Shown here: positions 31,927 to 41,591 of the stretch, piece after piece
Numbering within the stretch: the stretch's first letter is position 1
Layout: each line of letters opens with the position of its first letter
NCBI RefSeq assembly: GCF_003590775.1
Contig: NZ_QYUM01000003.1
Coordinates: 250,501-314,500 of the forward strand
Reading direction: 5' to 3'
DNA: 64,000 nt
From: Sphingomonas cavernae
GTDB lineage: Bacteria > Pseudomonadota > Alphaproteobacteria > Sphingomonadales > Sphingomonadaceae
The notes under the pieces: generated by a model
What the model was told of the DNA's origin: nothing
What the model saw: only the letters and a program-made list of their open reading frames with translations
Database searches by the model: none
Made by a program: the position numbers and the translations under genes

Positions 31927-33261
31927 ATGACAAGATTTACCGACCTTGGCCTGGCCGAGCCGATCATCAAGGCGCTCGCCGCCAAGGGCTACGACAAGCC
32001 GACCCCCATCCAGGTACAGTCGATACCACCGCTGCTCGAGGGCCGCGATCTGTGCGGTATCGCGCAGACCGGAACGGGCAAGACCGCGGCCTTCGCGCTG
32101 CCCTCGCTCGACTATTTCGCGCGTAACCCCAAGCCGCGCCCGCTCGGGAGCTGCCGGATGCTGGTGCTTTCACCGACGCGCGAGCTGGCGAGCCAGATCG
32201 CCACGTCCTTCCGCGACTATGGCCACAACCTGCGTCTCTCGGTCGAAGTCGTGTTCGGCGGCGTGCCGATTGGCCGGCAGATCAGCAAGCTCAAGGCGGG
32301 CGCCGACATCGTCGTCGCGACGCCGGGCCGCCTGCTCGACCTGATCGACCAGCGCGCCTTCCACCTGCGCGACGTCGAGATCTTCGTGCTCGACGAGGCC
32401 GACCAGATGATGGACCTGGGCTTCATCGTGCCGCTGAAGCGCATCGACAAGCTGCTGCCGACCAAGCGTCAGAGCCTGTTCTTCTCGGCGACCATGCCCA
32501 AGGCGATCGCCGAGCTGGGTGACCGTTTTCTGACCGATCCGATCAAGGTGTCGGTCGCGCCGCAGTCGACCACGGCGGAGCGCGTGCGCCAGTACGTCTC
32601 CTTCGTGAACCAGAAGGAGAAGCAGGCGTTGCTGACGCTGACGCTCAAGGCCGAGCCGATCGAGCGCGCGCTCGTCTTCACGCGCACCAAGCACGGCGCT
32701 GACCGCGTGGTGAAGCACCTTGTAGCCGCGGGCGTCGGCGCGCTCGCGATCCACGGCAACAAGTCGCAGCCGCAGCGCACCGCCGCGCTCCAGGCATTCC
32801 GCAACGGCGAGATCAAGATCCTCGTCGCGACCGATATCGCGGCGCGTGGCATCGACGTTCCGGGGGTGAGCCATGTGTTCAACTTCGAAATGCCCAACGT
32901 CCCCGAGCAGTATGTCCACCGTATCGGCCGCACCGCGCGCGCCGGAGCGGAGGGTGTCTCGATCAGCTTCGTCGATGGCGAGGAGAAGCAGTGGCTCAAG
33001 CAGATCGAGCGTCTGACGCGCGTCAAGCTCGACACCGTGCCGCTGCCCGAGGATTTCCTCGCGCAGGCCGCCAAGCTGCCCCAGCCTCCGCGCAGTGCGC
33101 CGTCCGCGGCGCAGCCGGGCAAGCGGCGCCATGACGATCGTGGCGGCGAGGCCCGCACGCAGCAGCCCGCTGGCGACAAGACCAAGCGGCCCTTTCACCG
33201 TCGCCGCAAGGGTGCCCCAGGGGCGCACAAGGGCGCGGTAAAGCGCTTCGGCAGCCGCTGA
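31927..33261 (+). CDS. DEAD-box ATP-dependent RNA helicase (RhlE-like)
   Basis: A 444-residue RNA helicase. Visible motifs in order: Q motif region PTPIQVQSIP, I (AQTGTGKT), Ia (PTRELA), II (DEAD in VLDEADQMMDLGF), III (SAT), IV (LVFTRTKHGAD), V (ATDIAARGIDVPGV) and VI (HRIGRTARAG). The C-terminal ~70 residues are basic, Pro/Lys/Arg-rich and low in complexity, as in RhlE proteins, which help ribosome biogenesis and RNA decay. A strong terminator follows. Confidence 0.95.
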   Translation: MTRFTDLGLAEPIIKALAAKGYDKPTPIQVQSIPPLLEGRDLCGIAQTGTGKTAAFALPSLDYFARNPKPRPLGSCRMLVLSPTRELASQIATSFRDYGHNLRLSVEVVFGGVPIGRQISKLKAGADIVVATPGRLLDLIDQRAFHLRDVEIFVLDEADQMMDLGFIVPLKRIDKLLPTKRQSLFFSATMPKAIAELGDRFLTDPIKVSVAPQSTTAERVRQYVSFVNQKEKQALLTLTLKAEPIERALVFTRTKHGADRVVKHLVAAGVGALAIHGNKSQPQRTAALQAFRNGEIKILVATDIAARGIDVPGVSHVFNFEMPNVPEQYVHRIGRTARAGAEGVSISFVDGEEKQWLKQIERLTRVKLDTVPLPEDFLAQAAKLPQPPRSAPSAAQPGKRRHDDRGGEARTQQPAGDKTKRPFHRRRKGAPGAHKGAVKRFGSR

Positions 33262-33269
33262 TATTGAGA

Positions 33270-33300
33270 GGCTCCTTCCTTCGGGGAGGGGCCTTTCGTC
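33270..33300 (+). terminator. Rho-independent terminator of the DEAD-box gene
   Basis: A 10-bp stem (33270-33279 with 33284-33293, including G-U pairs) is closed by a TTCG tetraloop and followed by TTTCGTC. It begins 9 bp after the stop codon. C(UUCG)G is an unusually stable hairpin cap. Confidence 0.85.
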
Positions 33301-33367
33301 ATTTGCGGGGCGCTGTTCGCCGAATCCGTATTGGATTTGTTCAGCTACGCCCGATATTCTGCGGGCC

Positions 33368-36256
33368 ATGAAGTCCCGCACCTCGCGCATCGCGCGCTTC
33401 ACCCTTCTTCCCCTTGCCGCGACAATCGGATTTGCCTCGGTTCCGCTCGTCGCGCAGCAGGCGCCAGCGCCTGCTCCACAAGCAGCCGCGAAACAGGCGG
33501 AGGTGCCGTGGCTTTACGTCAACAGTGACGTCCCGCAGGAAAAGGCATGGTTGTTCGGCACGCTCGACAACGGTTTGCGCTATGCCATCCGGCGTAACGG
33601 CGTGCCGCCCGGGCAGGTTTCGATCCGCGTCCGCATCGACGCCGGCTCGCTGATGGAGGAGGACAAGGAGCAGGGCTTCGCGCACTTCCTCGAGCACCTG
33701 TCCTTCCGCGGCTCCAAATTCGTGCCCGAGGGTGAATCCAAGCGGATCTGGCAACGGCTGGGCGCAACTTTCGGCAGCGACAGCAACGCGTCGACGACAC
33801 CGACCGAGACGGTCTACAAGCTCGACCTGCCCAATGCGCGTCCCGAAGGGCTCGACGAGAGCATCAAGATCCTTGCGGGCATGATGGAGGCGCCCAACAT
33901 CGGCGACACCACCGTCAATGCCGAGCGCGCGGTGGTGATGGCCGAACAGCGCGAACAATTCGGTCCCGCGGTGCGCATGGGCGATGCGACGCGGCAGCAC
34001 TTCTTCGCGGGGCAAAGGCTCGCCAACCGCTCGACGATCGGCACCTCCCAGACCCTCTCCAGCGCGACCGCCGAGGGACTGAAGGCATTCCACGATCGCT
34101 GGTACCGCCCCGAGCGGGCGGTGGTGGTGATCGCGGGCGATGCCGATCCGGCTGCGATGGAAGCGCTGGTGAAAAAGCATTTTTCTGCCTGGCGCGGGGC
34201 GGGGCCCAAGCCCGCCGAGCCCGATTTCGGCAAGCCCGACCCCAATGCCAAGACCGTGACCGCGCTCGTCGAGCCCAGCTTTCCGACGATCGTCCAACTG
34301 GGGGTGATGCGTCCCTGGGCGCAGGTCAACGACACCGTCACCTATAATGAAGGGCTGATGGTCGACGCTCTGGCGGTGCGGATGATCAACCGCAGGCTCG
34401 AGACGCGCGCTCGCGCGGGCGGCAGCTTCCTGCAGGCGCAGGTCCAGCAGGAGGATATCTCGCGCTCCGCCGATACGACGATGGTATCGCTCGTTCCGCT
34501 TGGCGACGACTGGCAGGCCGCGCTGCGCGACGTGCGCGCGGAGATCGCGAACGCCACGAGTACGCCGGCGTCGCAGGCCGAGATCGACCGCGAGGTACAG
34601 GAATTCGACCTCGCGCTGCTCGCACAGCTTGAGAATGAAGGCGCCGAACCCGGTTCGCGACAGGCCGACGATCTCGTGCGCGCGGTCGATATCCGCGAGA
34701 CGGTGACGACAGCAGAGGGCGCGCTGACGATCTTCCGCGGCGCCAAGCGCCTGTTCACGCCCGCAAATCTCCTTGCCTCCACCAAAAAGCTGTTCGAGGG
34801 GGCGGGGCCTCGCCTGGTGCTGAGCACGCCCAAGCCGCTCGCCAATGGCGACGCGCTTGCGGCTGCCGCATTGGCAGAGGACGTAACCTCGCTTGCCGCA
34901 CGCGACGACGCGCGCGCGGTGACTTTTGCCGACCTGCCCAAATTCGGCGCCGCCGGCACGGTGACGGACCGCACAAAGCTCAGCAACTTCAATATCGAGA
35001 CAGTGACGCTGTCCAACGGCAGCAAGCTGATCCTGTTCCCGAACAAGGGCGAGCCGGGCAAGGTCTATGTCAGCGTGCGCTTCGGCAATGGCTACAAGGC
35101 GCTGCCGGCGAACCGGGAGACCGTCGCGTGGTCGGGGGCGATGGCGCTGGTGGGAAGCGGCATCGGCAAGCTGGGGCTGGAGGAGCTCGACCGGCTGACC
35201 AATGGCCGCAAGATCAACATGGGCGTCGATATCGAGGATGATGCTTTTGTCCTCAAGGCAGAGACGCGCGCGCCCGATCTGGCAGACCAGTTGAAGCTGA
35301 TGGCAGCGAAGCTGGCCTTTCCAGGCTGGGATCCGGCGCCCGTGGTGCGTGCGCGCGCCCAGATGCTCGCGGGCTATGACGTGATGGATGCCTCTCCGGC
35401 GGGGGTGATCACGCGCGATCTCGATACGCTGGTGCGCGGCGGCGATCCACGCTGGGCGACGCCGAGCCGGCAGGAGGTCGATGCGCTGACGCCCGCGGGG
35501 TTCCGCAAATTGTGGGAACCGATTCTGGCGAGCGGCCCGATAGAAGTTCAGATCTTCGGCGATTTCGAGGCCGATCAGGCGATCGAGGCAGCGCGCGCGA
35601 CCTTTGGCGCGATGAAGGCGCGCAAGCCCGCGGCGATCGAACCGGCGAACGCCGTCACCGGCGTCCCGCCGCACAATGCGACCCCGGTCGTGCGCACGCA
35701 TAGCGGCGCGGCCGAGCAGTCGGCGGCGGTGATCGCCTGGCCCACGGGCGGCGGGCTCGACAACATCACCGAAGCGCGCAAGCTCGAGGTGCTGGCGGCG
35801 ATCTTCAACGACCGGCTGTTTGACCAGCTTCGTTCGTCGGCGGGTGCAAGCTATAGCCCGACCGTCGCAAGCCAGTGGCCGACGGGGATGGACAATGGTG
35901 GCTATCTGATCGTGCTCGGCCAGTTGAAGCCCGAAGGAACCGAGCAATTCTTCAAGCTGGCGCGCGAGATTGCGGCGGATCTTGCGGCAAAGCCCGTCGA
36001 CGAAGACGAACTGAGGCGCACGCTGGGTCCGATCCAGCAATATTACATGCGCGCAAGCACGGGCAACCAATACTGGATGCGCGAGACCGCAGGATCGTCG
36101 CGCGATCCGCGCAAGCTGGCGGCGATGGAAAGCTTGGCGCGCGACTTGCTCAGCATCACGCCTGAGCAGATCCAGGAGACCGCAGGGCGCTATCTGATCG
36201 CGGACAAGAGCTGGTCGATGGTCGTGCTTCCTGAAAAGCAGACTGCGGCGCGGTGA
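33368..36256 (+). CDS. Exported M16-family zinc metallopeptidase
   Basis: A 962-residue protein with a signal peptide (FTLLPLAATIGFASVPLVAQQ) and two M16 halves. The first half has the inverted zinc motif HFLEH (HxxEH) in AHFLEHLSFRGSKF, with the distal Glu in NAERAVVMAEQRE, so it is active-type. The second half (from residue ~540) is the catalytically inactive M16 lobe. It resembles pitrilysin/PqqL-like proteases of the periplasm. The Pro/Ala-rich linker after the signal peptide may span the periplasm. It stands alone, between a helicase gene and a divergent membrane protein gene. Confidence 0.92.
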   Translation: MKSRTSRIARFTLLPLAATIGFASVPLVAQQAPAPAPQAAAKQAEVPWLYVNSDVPQEKAWLFGTLDNGLRYAIRRNGVPPGQVSIRVRIDAGSLMEEDKEQGFAHFLEHLSFRGSKFVPEGESKRIWQRLGATFGSDSNASTTPTETVYKLDLPNARPEGLDESIKILAGMMEAPNIGDTTVNAERAVVMAEQREQFGPAVRMGDATRQHFFAGQRLANRSTIGTSQTLSSATAEGLKAFHDRWYRPERAVVVIAGDADPAAMEALVKKHFSAWRGAGPKPAEPDFGKPDPNAKTVTALVEPSFPTIVQLGVMRPWAQVNDTVTYNEGLMVDALAVRMINRRLETRARAGGSFLQAQVQQEDISRSADTTMVSLVPLGDDWQAALRDVRAEIANATSTPASQAEIDREVQEFDLALLAQLENEGAEPGSRQADDLVRAVDIRETVTTAEGALTIFRGAKRLFTPANLLASTKKLFEGAGPRLVLSTPKPLANGDALAAAALAEDVTSLAARDDARAVTFADLPKFGAAGTVTDRTKLSNFNIETVTLSNGSKLILFPNKGEPGKVYVSVRFGNGYKALPANRETVAWSGAMALVGSGIGKLGLEELDRLTNGRKINMGVDIEDDAFVLKAETRAPDLADQLKLMAAKLAFPGWDPAPVVRARAQMLAGYDVMDASPAGVITRDLDTLVRGGDPRWATPSRQEVDALTPAGFRKLWEPILASGPIEVQIFGDFEADQAIEAARATFGAMKARKPAAIEPANAVTGVPPHNATPVVRTHSGAAEQSAAVIAWPTGGGLDNITEARKLEVLAAIFNDRLFDQLRSSAGASYSPTVASQWPTGMDNGGYLIVLGQLKPEGTEQFFKLAREIAADLAAKPVDEDELRRTLGPIQQYYMRASTGNQYWMRETAGSSRDPRKLAAMESLARDLLSITPEQIQETAGRYLIADKSWSMVVLPEKQTAAR

Positions 36257-36259
36257 CCG

Positions 36260-36883
36260 TCAGCCGGCGGTAGCAGCGCGTCCCCTGCGCAAGGATTTGT
36301 ATCTGGCGGTTATGCGCAGGCCGAGGGCAGCGAGTGCAATGGGCGTGAAGACCAGCCCGATCTGGATGCGATCGGGATCGGCAAGGCGCCCTGCATAGCT
36401 GAACAAAAATATGAACCAGATATAGTGGATGCCCAACCGGTGCAGGCGCTTCCACCAACCGCCAAGCATCCGCTGGCTGGCATCGTTCGATGTAAGCGCC
36501 ATCGCGAACATCAGCGCATAGCCGAGCCCGCCCCCGATCAGGACGCCAAGTGGACGCTCTTCGCCCGAAAGCGAAAGATAGGTGATCAGCGCGGCGAGGT
36601 GAATCGTGTGCGACAGCGCGAAGCCCAACCCCCATTGGCGGCGGCGCCTGAGGAGAGCCTTCGTCACGGGGCCCGGAAACAGCCGCGCCATTGCAGAGGC
36701 GGTGTAGGCCACCAGAAAGACAAGAAAGCTGGCGCGCGCCGTCCACCGAGCGGCGAATTGCGATTGTTCGATCACGTCGCTTCCGGCCCATAGCGCAAAG
36801 CTCACCGCAGCCGAGGAGGCGAGGAGGGCCGTGACGATGGGTGCAGCAAGCGCTGCAGGCGAGCTACGGATCGACGTTGGCAC
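36260..36883 (-). CDS. Ferric-reductase-like transmembrane protein (MsrQ-like)
   Basis: A 207-residue integral membrane protein with about six hydrophobic helices and the pattern of the ferric reductase-like/YedZ (MsrQ) family: GLGFALSHTIHLAALITYL (haem-ligand His), then WKRLHRLGIHYIWFIFLFSY with further His. MsrQ passes electrons through b-haem to the periplasmic methionine sulfoxide reductase MsrP. No msrP gene is in the window, so assignment to that system is uncertain. Confidence 0.75.
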   Translation of the reverse strand: MPTSIRSSPAALAAPIVTALLASSAAVSFALWAGSDVIEQSQFAARWTARASFLVFLVAYTASAMARLFPGPVTKALLRRRRQWGLGFALSHTIHLAALITYLSLSGEERPLGVLIGGGLGYALMFAMALTSNDASQRMLGGWWKRLHRLGIHYIWFIFLFSYAGRLADPDRIQIGLVFTPIALAALGLRITARYKSLRRGRAATAG

Positions 36884-36956
36884 GGCATGCCTCCCTCGGA
36901 TCAGGTCACGCGCTCACTTCCTCATGCTTCGGTCAATTCCGGCTCACGGTGGATCT

Positions 36957-37352
36957 TCAGGCCGAAACCTGATCGATCCAGTCCTGCAGATTGTAGTGGT
37001 TGGTGACGCGCGTGATTCTGTTGCCCGCAATGTCGAAAAACGCGCCGACGCGCAGGCGATAGTGCTGGCCCTTCGCGACTGGAAGATCGCCGTCGGTTTT
37101 CAGATATTTGCCCTCGAGCATGAACTCGGCCGACGCATGATTCTCCGCGGGCGAGTAAAGGATGCGCGGCTCGATCGCGTGCTCCTTGTAGCAGCGGTTC
37201 ATGTGGTCGAGGAATTCGCGGAACGCGCCGACGCCGACGCGCGGGCTGCCCTGACAGGGTTCGTGGACGACGTCGTCGGCGAGCAGCGAGAGCATGCGCT
37301 CGGCATCGCCATGATTGAACGCGTCGTAATAGCTCTCGATGATTCCGGTCAT
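36957..37352 (-). CDS. SnoaL-like / ketosteroid-isomerase-fold protein
   Basis: A 131-residue NTF2-like protein. IIESYYDAFNHGDAERMLSLLADDVVHEPCQG is the family's N-terminal helix/strand unit, and GQHYRLRVGAFFDIAGNRITRVTNHYN is its closing sheet. Members of this exact type are annotated as steroid delta-isomerase-like proteins with no proven function. It is separated by 9 bp from the downstream S9 peptidase gene on the same strand. Confidence 0.85.
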   Translation of the reverse strand: MTGIIESYYDAFNHGDAERMLSLLADDVVHEPCQGSPRVGVGAFREFLDHMNRCYKEHAIEPRILYSPAENHASAEFMLEGKYLKTDGDLPVAKGQHYRLRVGAFFDIAGNRITRVTNHYNLQDWIDQVSA

Positions 37353-37361
37353 GATCTCATC

Positions 37362-39479
37362 CTATTGCGCCACGCCAAGCTGGTCCATCATGAAGGCCAG
37401 ATATTCGGCCTGTTCCTCGTAACGCCTGAAGCGTCCGGACTTTCCGCCATGTCCGGCTTCCATCTGCACGCGGAAGAGCAGGGGATTGTCGCCTGTCTTC
37501 TTCTCGCGCAGGCGCGCCACCCATTTCGCGGGCTCATAATATTGCACCTGGCTGTCCCAAAGGCCGGTGCTGACATAGATGGCAGGGTAATGTTTCGCCG
37601 CGATATTATCGTAGGGCGAATAGCCGAGGATATAGTCATAGGCCGGCTTCTGCTCGGGATTGCCCCATTCGTCATATTCGTTGGTGGTCAGCGGGATCGT
37701 CGGGTCGAGCATCGTCGTCACCGCGTCGACAAAGGGCACCTGCGTCACGATCACGCCGTAATCCTCGGGCGCCATGTTGGCGACCGTACCCATCAGCAGT
37801 CCTCCCGCACTGCGCCCGAAGCCCGCGGTCCGCCGCGGCGCCGCATATTTCTGCGCCACCAGATGGCGGGTAACGTCGATAAAGTCGGTGAAGCTGTTCA
37901 TCTTCTTCATCAGGCGACCATTGTCATACCAGGCGCGCCCCATGTCCTGCCCGCCGCGGATCTGCGCGATCGCGACGACCATGCCGCGATCGGCGAGGCT
38001 CGGCCAGGCGATGTTGAACGCGGGGTCATAGGATGACCCATAGGCGCCATAGCCGACCTGATAGAGTGCGGCGGTGCCGTTGCGGTGGAACTTGCGGTGG
38101 TGGACCAGCGAGACGGGAACCCTGGTCCCGTCGCGCGCGGTCGCCCAGACGCGTTCGGTTACATATTGTGCGGGATCGTAGCCGGGCACGGGCTGCCGCT
38201 TGAGCTGCCGACGCTCGCCGGTTTTCGCGTTGACCTCATAGATGGTCGGCGGGGTCACCATCGATTCATAGCGATAGCGCAGCCAGTCGGTCGCAGGCTC
38301 GGCATTGGTGTCGAGCGTCATCGTATAGGCGGGCTCGTCGGCGGCTACGGACGTCGACTTGCCGTCATTGGCGAGCAGGCGGATGCGCTTGTTGCCGTTC
38401 ACGCGCTCCTCGATCGCGACGAAGCCATTGAAGGGCTTGAACGCCTCGATGAAGGCGGTGTCGCTGGGCGCGACCAGATCGCGCCACTGCGTGCGGTCCG
38501 CGGTCTGCGCGGTGTCGGGCACGCTCATCAGCCGGTAATTGGGCGCCTGATGGTTGCTCCACACCAGCCAGCGATCGCCGATATGGTCGACATTGTAGAG
38601 CCAGCCCTTTTCGCGCGGCGCGAAGACCGTGAACTCGCCCTTGCCCGAAGCGGGCGCGCAGCGCGCCTCGTTGCTCGTCGTGCTCCACAGGAAGATGCAC
38701 GCATATTTGTCCGAGGCCGTGCGCTTGAGGCTGATGTAGAAGCTGTCGTCCTTTTCCTCATGGATCAGCCGGTCGTCGCTCGCTGGCGTACCGATGACGT
38801 GCGCCTTCACGCGCTTGGACAGCAGCGTTACCGGATCCTTGTCGATATAGTAGATCGTCCGGTTGTCGTCGGCCCAGACGAGCGCGTCCTCGATATTGGC
38901 GACGGTTTCGTCCACGATCCGGCCCGTGGCGATCTCGCGCACCTTGAGCCTGAATTGCTGCCGACCCACGCTGTCTTCGGCATAGGCGACATAGCGGTTG
39001 TCGGGGCTCACCTCCCATGCACCGATGCTGAAGAAGCCCTTGCCCTTCGCCATGGCGGGTTGATCGAGCAGCACTTCCTCGGGCGCCGTCATCGCCCCCT
39101 TGCGGCGCGCGGTGACGGGATAGTCCTGCCCGGCGGCGAAGCGACGGTAATAGAGATAGCCGCGTTGGCGATAGGGGACGCTGCTGTCGTCGGGTGCGAT
39201 GCGGCCCGTGATTTCCTTGAAGAGCGTGTCCTTGAGCGGCGTCAGACGCGCGAGCTGCCCATCGGCATAGCTGTTTTCGGCGGCGAGCCAGGACAGGACG
39301 TCCGGGTTCTTCCGCGTATCGTCGCGCAGCCAGTAATATTCGTCCTCACGGACGGCGCCGAAAGGCGCGGCGACCTGATGGGGCTTCTTGGCAGCGACCG
39401 GGGGCGTTGGGGCTGGTTCGGCGAATGCGGATGTCGCCGACAAAAGGCATACCGCGCCTGCCAGAAACCGCTTCACCAT
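37362..39479 (-). CDS. Exported S9-family peptidase (oligopeptidase B-like)
   Basis: A 705-residue prolyl-oligopeptidase-family enzyme with a signal peptide (KRFLAGAVCLLSATSAFAEP). The N-terminal seven-bladed propeller (about residues 90-430) is followed by an alpha/beta-hydrolase domain. The triad is visible as Ser in GRSAGGLLMG, Asp in STGLWDSQV and His in AGHGGKSGR. GGAGGGAGCG immediately before ATG 39479 fixes the start; a longer frame exists to 39512. Oligopeptidase B cleaves after basic residues, but exported sphingomonad forms may be less specific. Confidence 0.9.
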   Translation of the reverse strand: MVKRFLAGAVCLLSATSAFAEPAPTPPVAAKKPHQVAAPFGAVREDEYYWLRDDTRKNPDVLSWLAAENSYADGQLARLTPLKDTLFKEITGRIAPDDSSVPYRQRGYLYYRRFAAGQDYPVTARRKGAMTAPEEVLLDQPAMAKGKGFFSIGAWEVSPDNRYVAYAEDSVGRQQFRLKVREIATGRIVDETVANIEDALVWADDNRTIYYIDKDPVTLLSKRVKAHVIGTPASDDRLIHEEKDDSFYISLKRTASDKYACIFLWSTTSNEARCAPASGKGEFTVFAPREKGWLYNVDHIGDRWLVWSNHQAPNYRLMSVPDTAQTADRTQWRDLVAPSDTAFIEAFKPFNGFVAIEERVNGNKRIRLLANDGKSTSVAADEPAYTMTLDTNAEPATDWLRYRYESMVTPPTIYEVNAKTGERRQLKRQPVPGYDPAQYVTERVWATARDGTRVPVSLVHHRKFHRNGTAALYQVGYGAYGSSYDPAFNIAWPSLADRGMVVAIAQIRGGQDMGRAWYDNGRLMKKMNSFTDFIDVTRHLVAQKYAAPRRTAGFGRSAGGLLMGTVANMAPEDYGVIVTQVPFVDAVTTMLDPTIPLTTNEYDEWGNPEQKPAYDYILGYSPYDNIAAKHYPAIYVSTGLWDSQVQYYEPAKWVARLREKKTGDNPLLFRVQMEAGHGGKSGRFRRYEEQAEYLAFMMDQLGVAQ

Positions 39480-39533
39480 TCGCTCCCTCCCTTGCCGTGC
39501 GATGGACTGCATCGCACGGCGGGAAGGCCACGG

Positions 39534-40835
39534 CTAGAGCACGTATTTGCTCAGATCGGTGTTGCGCGCGATGGCGGTGAGCTGACTGTCGACATAGGCG
39601 GCGTCGATCACCAGCTTCTCTCCCTGGCGATCCTCGGCGTCGAAGCTGACTTCCTCGAGTAGTTTTTCCATCACGGTCTGGAGGCGGCGTGCGCCGATAT
39701 TCTCGATCTGGCCGTTCACTTCGGCCGCGATCCTCGCGACCGCCTTGATACCGTCCTCGGTGAACTCGACCTCCACACCCTCCGTACCGATCAGCGCCCT
39801 ATACTGCTCGGGCAGCGACGCCTTGGTGTCGGAAAGGATACTGATGAAGTCGTCCTCGGTCAGCGCCTGCAATTCCACACGAATGGGAAGGCGGCCCTGA
39901 AGCTCCGGCAGCAGGTCGCTGGGTTTGGCGACGTGGAAGGCGCCGCTCGCGATGAAGAGGATGTGATCGGTCTTCATCGGGCCGTATTTGGTGGCGACCG
40001 TCGTGCCCTCGATCAATGGCAGCAGGTCGCGCTGCACACCCTCGCGGCTGACCGATCCGCCGCGCACGTCGGAAACCGCGATCTTGTCGATCTCGTCGAG
40101 AAAGACGATGCCGTTGGCCTCGGCATCGGCGAGCGCGGTGCGGCTGACCTCGTCCTGATCCAGGCGTTTGTCGGCTTCCTCCTCGACCAGCTTGGTCCAG
40201 GCGGTGCGGACGTTCATCTTGCGACGCTTGAGCTGGTTGCCGCCGAACGCCTTGCCCATCATTTCGGACAGGTTGATCATGCCGACCTGACCGCCCTGAC
40301 CGGGGATTTCGAAGGGCATGCCGGGCGCGGCCTCGAGTTCGATTTCGATCTCGGTCTCGTCGAGATGGCCGTCCTCGAAGCGCTGGCGGAAGGCGCTGCG
40401 CGTCGCCTCGCTCGCGTCCTTGCCGGTGAGCGCGTCGAGCAGCCGGTTCATCGCCGCCTCCTCGGCCTTGTCCTTCACCGCGTTGCGGCGGCGCTCGCGC
40501 TCCAGCCGGATCGCTTCTTCAACCAGATCGCGCGCGATCTGTTCGACGTCGCGGCCGACATAACCGACCTCAGTGAACTTGGTCGCCTCGACCTTCACGA
40601 AGGGCGCATCGGCCAGCTTGGCAAGGCGTCGGCTGATCTCGGTCTTGCCGCAGCCCGTGGGCCCGATCATCAGGATGTTCTTGGGCGTCACCTCGTCGCG
40701 CAGATCGGCCTTGAGCTTCTGGCGACGCCAGCGGTTGCGGAGCGCCACGGCGACCGCGCGCTTGGCGTCCTTCTGTCCGATGATGTGCGCGTCAAGCGCG
40801 GCGACAATGGCTTTGGGAGTAAGGGCGTCGTTCAT
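39534..40835 (-). CDS. hslU: HslU ATPase subunit of the HslVU protease
   Basis: A 433-residue AAA+ unfoldase that feeds substrates to HslV. Walker A is [11 protein letters not shown] near residue 57, Walker B is [12 protein letters not shown] near residue 240, and the I domain (about 110-235) is between them. The C-terminus ends LSKYVL, matching the tail that inserts into HslV pockets. Length is normal. It follows hslV on the same strand and shares its heat-shock-type promoter. Confidence 0.97.
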   Translation of the reverse strand: MNDALTPKAIVAALDAHIIGQKDAKRAVAVALRNRWRRQKLKADLRDEVTPKNILMIGPTGCGKTEISRRLAKLADAPFVKVEATKFTEVGYVGRDVEQIARDLVEEAIRLERERRRNAVKDKAEEAAMNRLLDALTGKDASEATRSAFRQRFEDGHLDETEIEIELEAAPGMPFEIPGQGGQVGMINLSEMMGKAFGGNQLKRRKMNVRTAWTKLVEEEADKRLDQDEVSRTALADAEANGIVFLDEIDKIAVSDVRGGSVSREGVQRDLLPLIEGTTVATKYGPMKTDHILFIASGAFHVAKPSDLLPELQGRLPIRVELQALTEDDFISILSDTKASLPEQYRALIGTEGVEVEFTEDGIKAVARIAAEVNGQIENIGARRLQTVMEKLLEEVSFDAEDRQGEKLVIDAAYVDSQLTAIARNTDLSKYVL

Positions 40836-40877
40836 TCTTTTCTTTCTGAACCGCTGTCGCGGGAGAGGGGGTCAGTG

Positions 40878-41429
40878 TCAGGAAGCGCTGGCGAGCGTTT
40901 CGACGGTCAACTGGTCGTTGGTGTAGACGCAGACGTCCGCCGCGATGCCCATCGCCTTGCGGCAGATCGTCTCTGCATCCTGCTCATAATCGACGAGTGC
41001 GCGCGCTGCGGCGAGTGCGAAATTGCCGCCCGAACCGATCGCGGCCACGCCGCCCACCGGTTCGAGCACGTCGCCATTGCCCGTCAGGATCAGTGTCGTC
41101 TCCTTGTCGGCGACGATCATCATCGCCTCGAGGTTGCGCAGATATTTGTCGGTCCGCCAGTCCTTGGCGAGTTCGACCGCAGCGCGCATGAGATGCCCGG
41201 CATGGCGTTCGAGCTTGGCCTCGAGTCGCTCGAACAGCGTGAAGGCGTCGGCAGTCGCGCCGGCAAAGCCGCCGATCACGCTGCCGTCACCGAGGCGGCG
41301 CACCTTCTTCGCATTGGGTTTCATCACGGTCTGACCCATCGAAACCTGGCCGTCGCCCGCCACCACAACCTTGCCGTTCTTGCGCACCGACAGGATCGTC
41401 GTGCCGTGCCATTTGGGTAATTCGCTCAT
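40878..41429 (-). CDS. hslV: HslV protease subunit
   Basis: A 183-residue proteasome-beta-like Thr protease. The N-terminal propeptide is removed before the catalytic Thr in [10 protein letters not shown] (about T10), followed by [17 protein letters not shown]. Together with HslU it degrades misfolded and regulatory proteins after heat stress. The next gene, hslU, begins 42 bp downstream. Confidence 0.97.
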   Translation of the reverse strand: MSELPKWHGTTILSVRKNGKVVVAGDGQVSMGQTVMKPNAKKVRRLGDGSVIGGFAGATADAFTLFERLEAKLERHAGHLMRAAVELAKDWRTDKYLRNLEAMMIVADKETTLILTGNGDVLEPVGGVAAIGSGGNFALAAARALVDYEQDAETICRKAMGIAADVCVYTNDQLTVETLASAS

Positions 41430-41459
41430 TCAAGTCCCCGCTGCATCATGTGTTGGCGC

Positions 41460-41486
41460 ATATGGGGTGCTGTCGCCACGGTGCAA
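41460..41486 (-). promoter_or_regulatory. Heat-shock sigma-32-type promoter of hslVU
   Basis: On the minus strand, TTGCAC (complement of 41481-41486) is followed after 13 bases by CCCCATAT (complement of 41460-41467). CCCCATnT is the classic RpoH -10 element. The start would fall about 24 bases before the hslV ATG. The -35 matches CTTGAA only partly. Confidence 0.6.
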
Positions 41487-41591
41487 CGGTTGCGCGAAAT
41501 CGTTGGTGCGGGGTGGCTTTTGATGGCGCGACAGGTCATGAAGGTCGAAACATAATAGGGGCGCAGATCGGGCAACCGGACAGGAGACTGC

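Noticed and set aside
33341-36070. 909-codon minus-strand open frame opposite the M16 peptidase
   Set aside because: It is the antisense shadow of an M16 protease with intact zinc motif; no ribosome binding site or recognisable domain.
38085-39662. 525-codon plus-strand open frame opposite the S9 peptidase
   Set aside because: Antisense shadow; the S9 catalytic triad and signal peptide are on the other strand.
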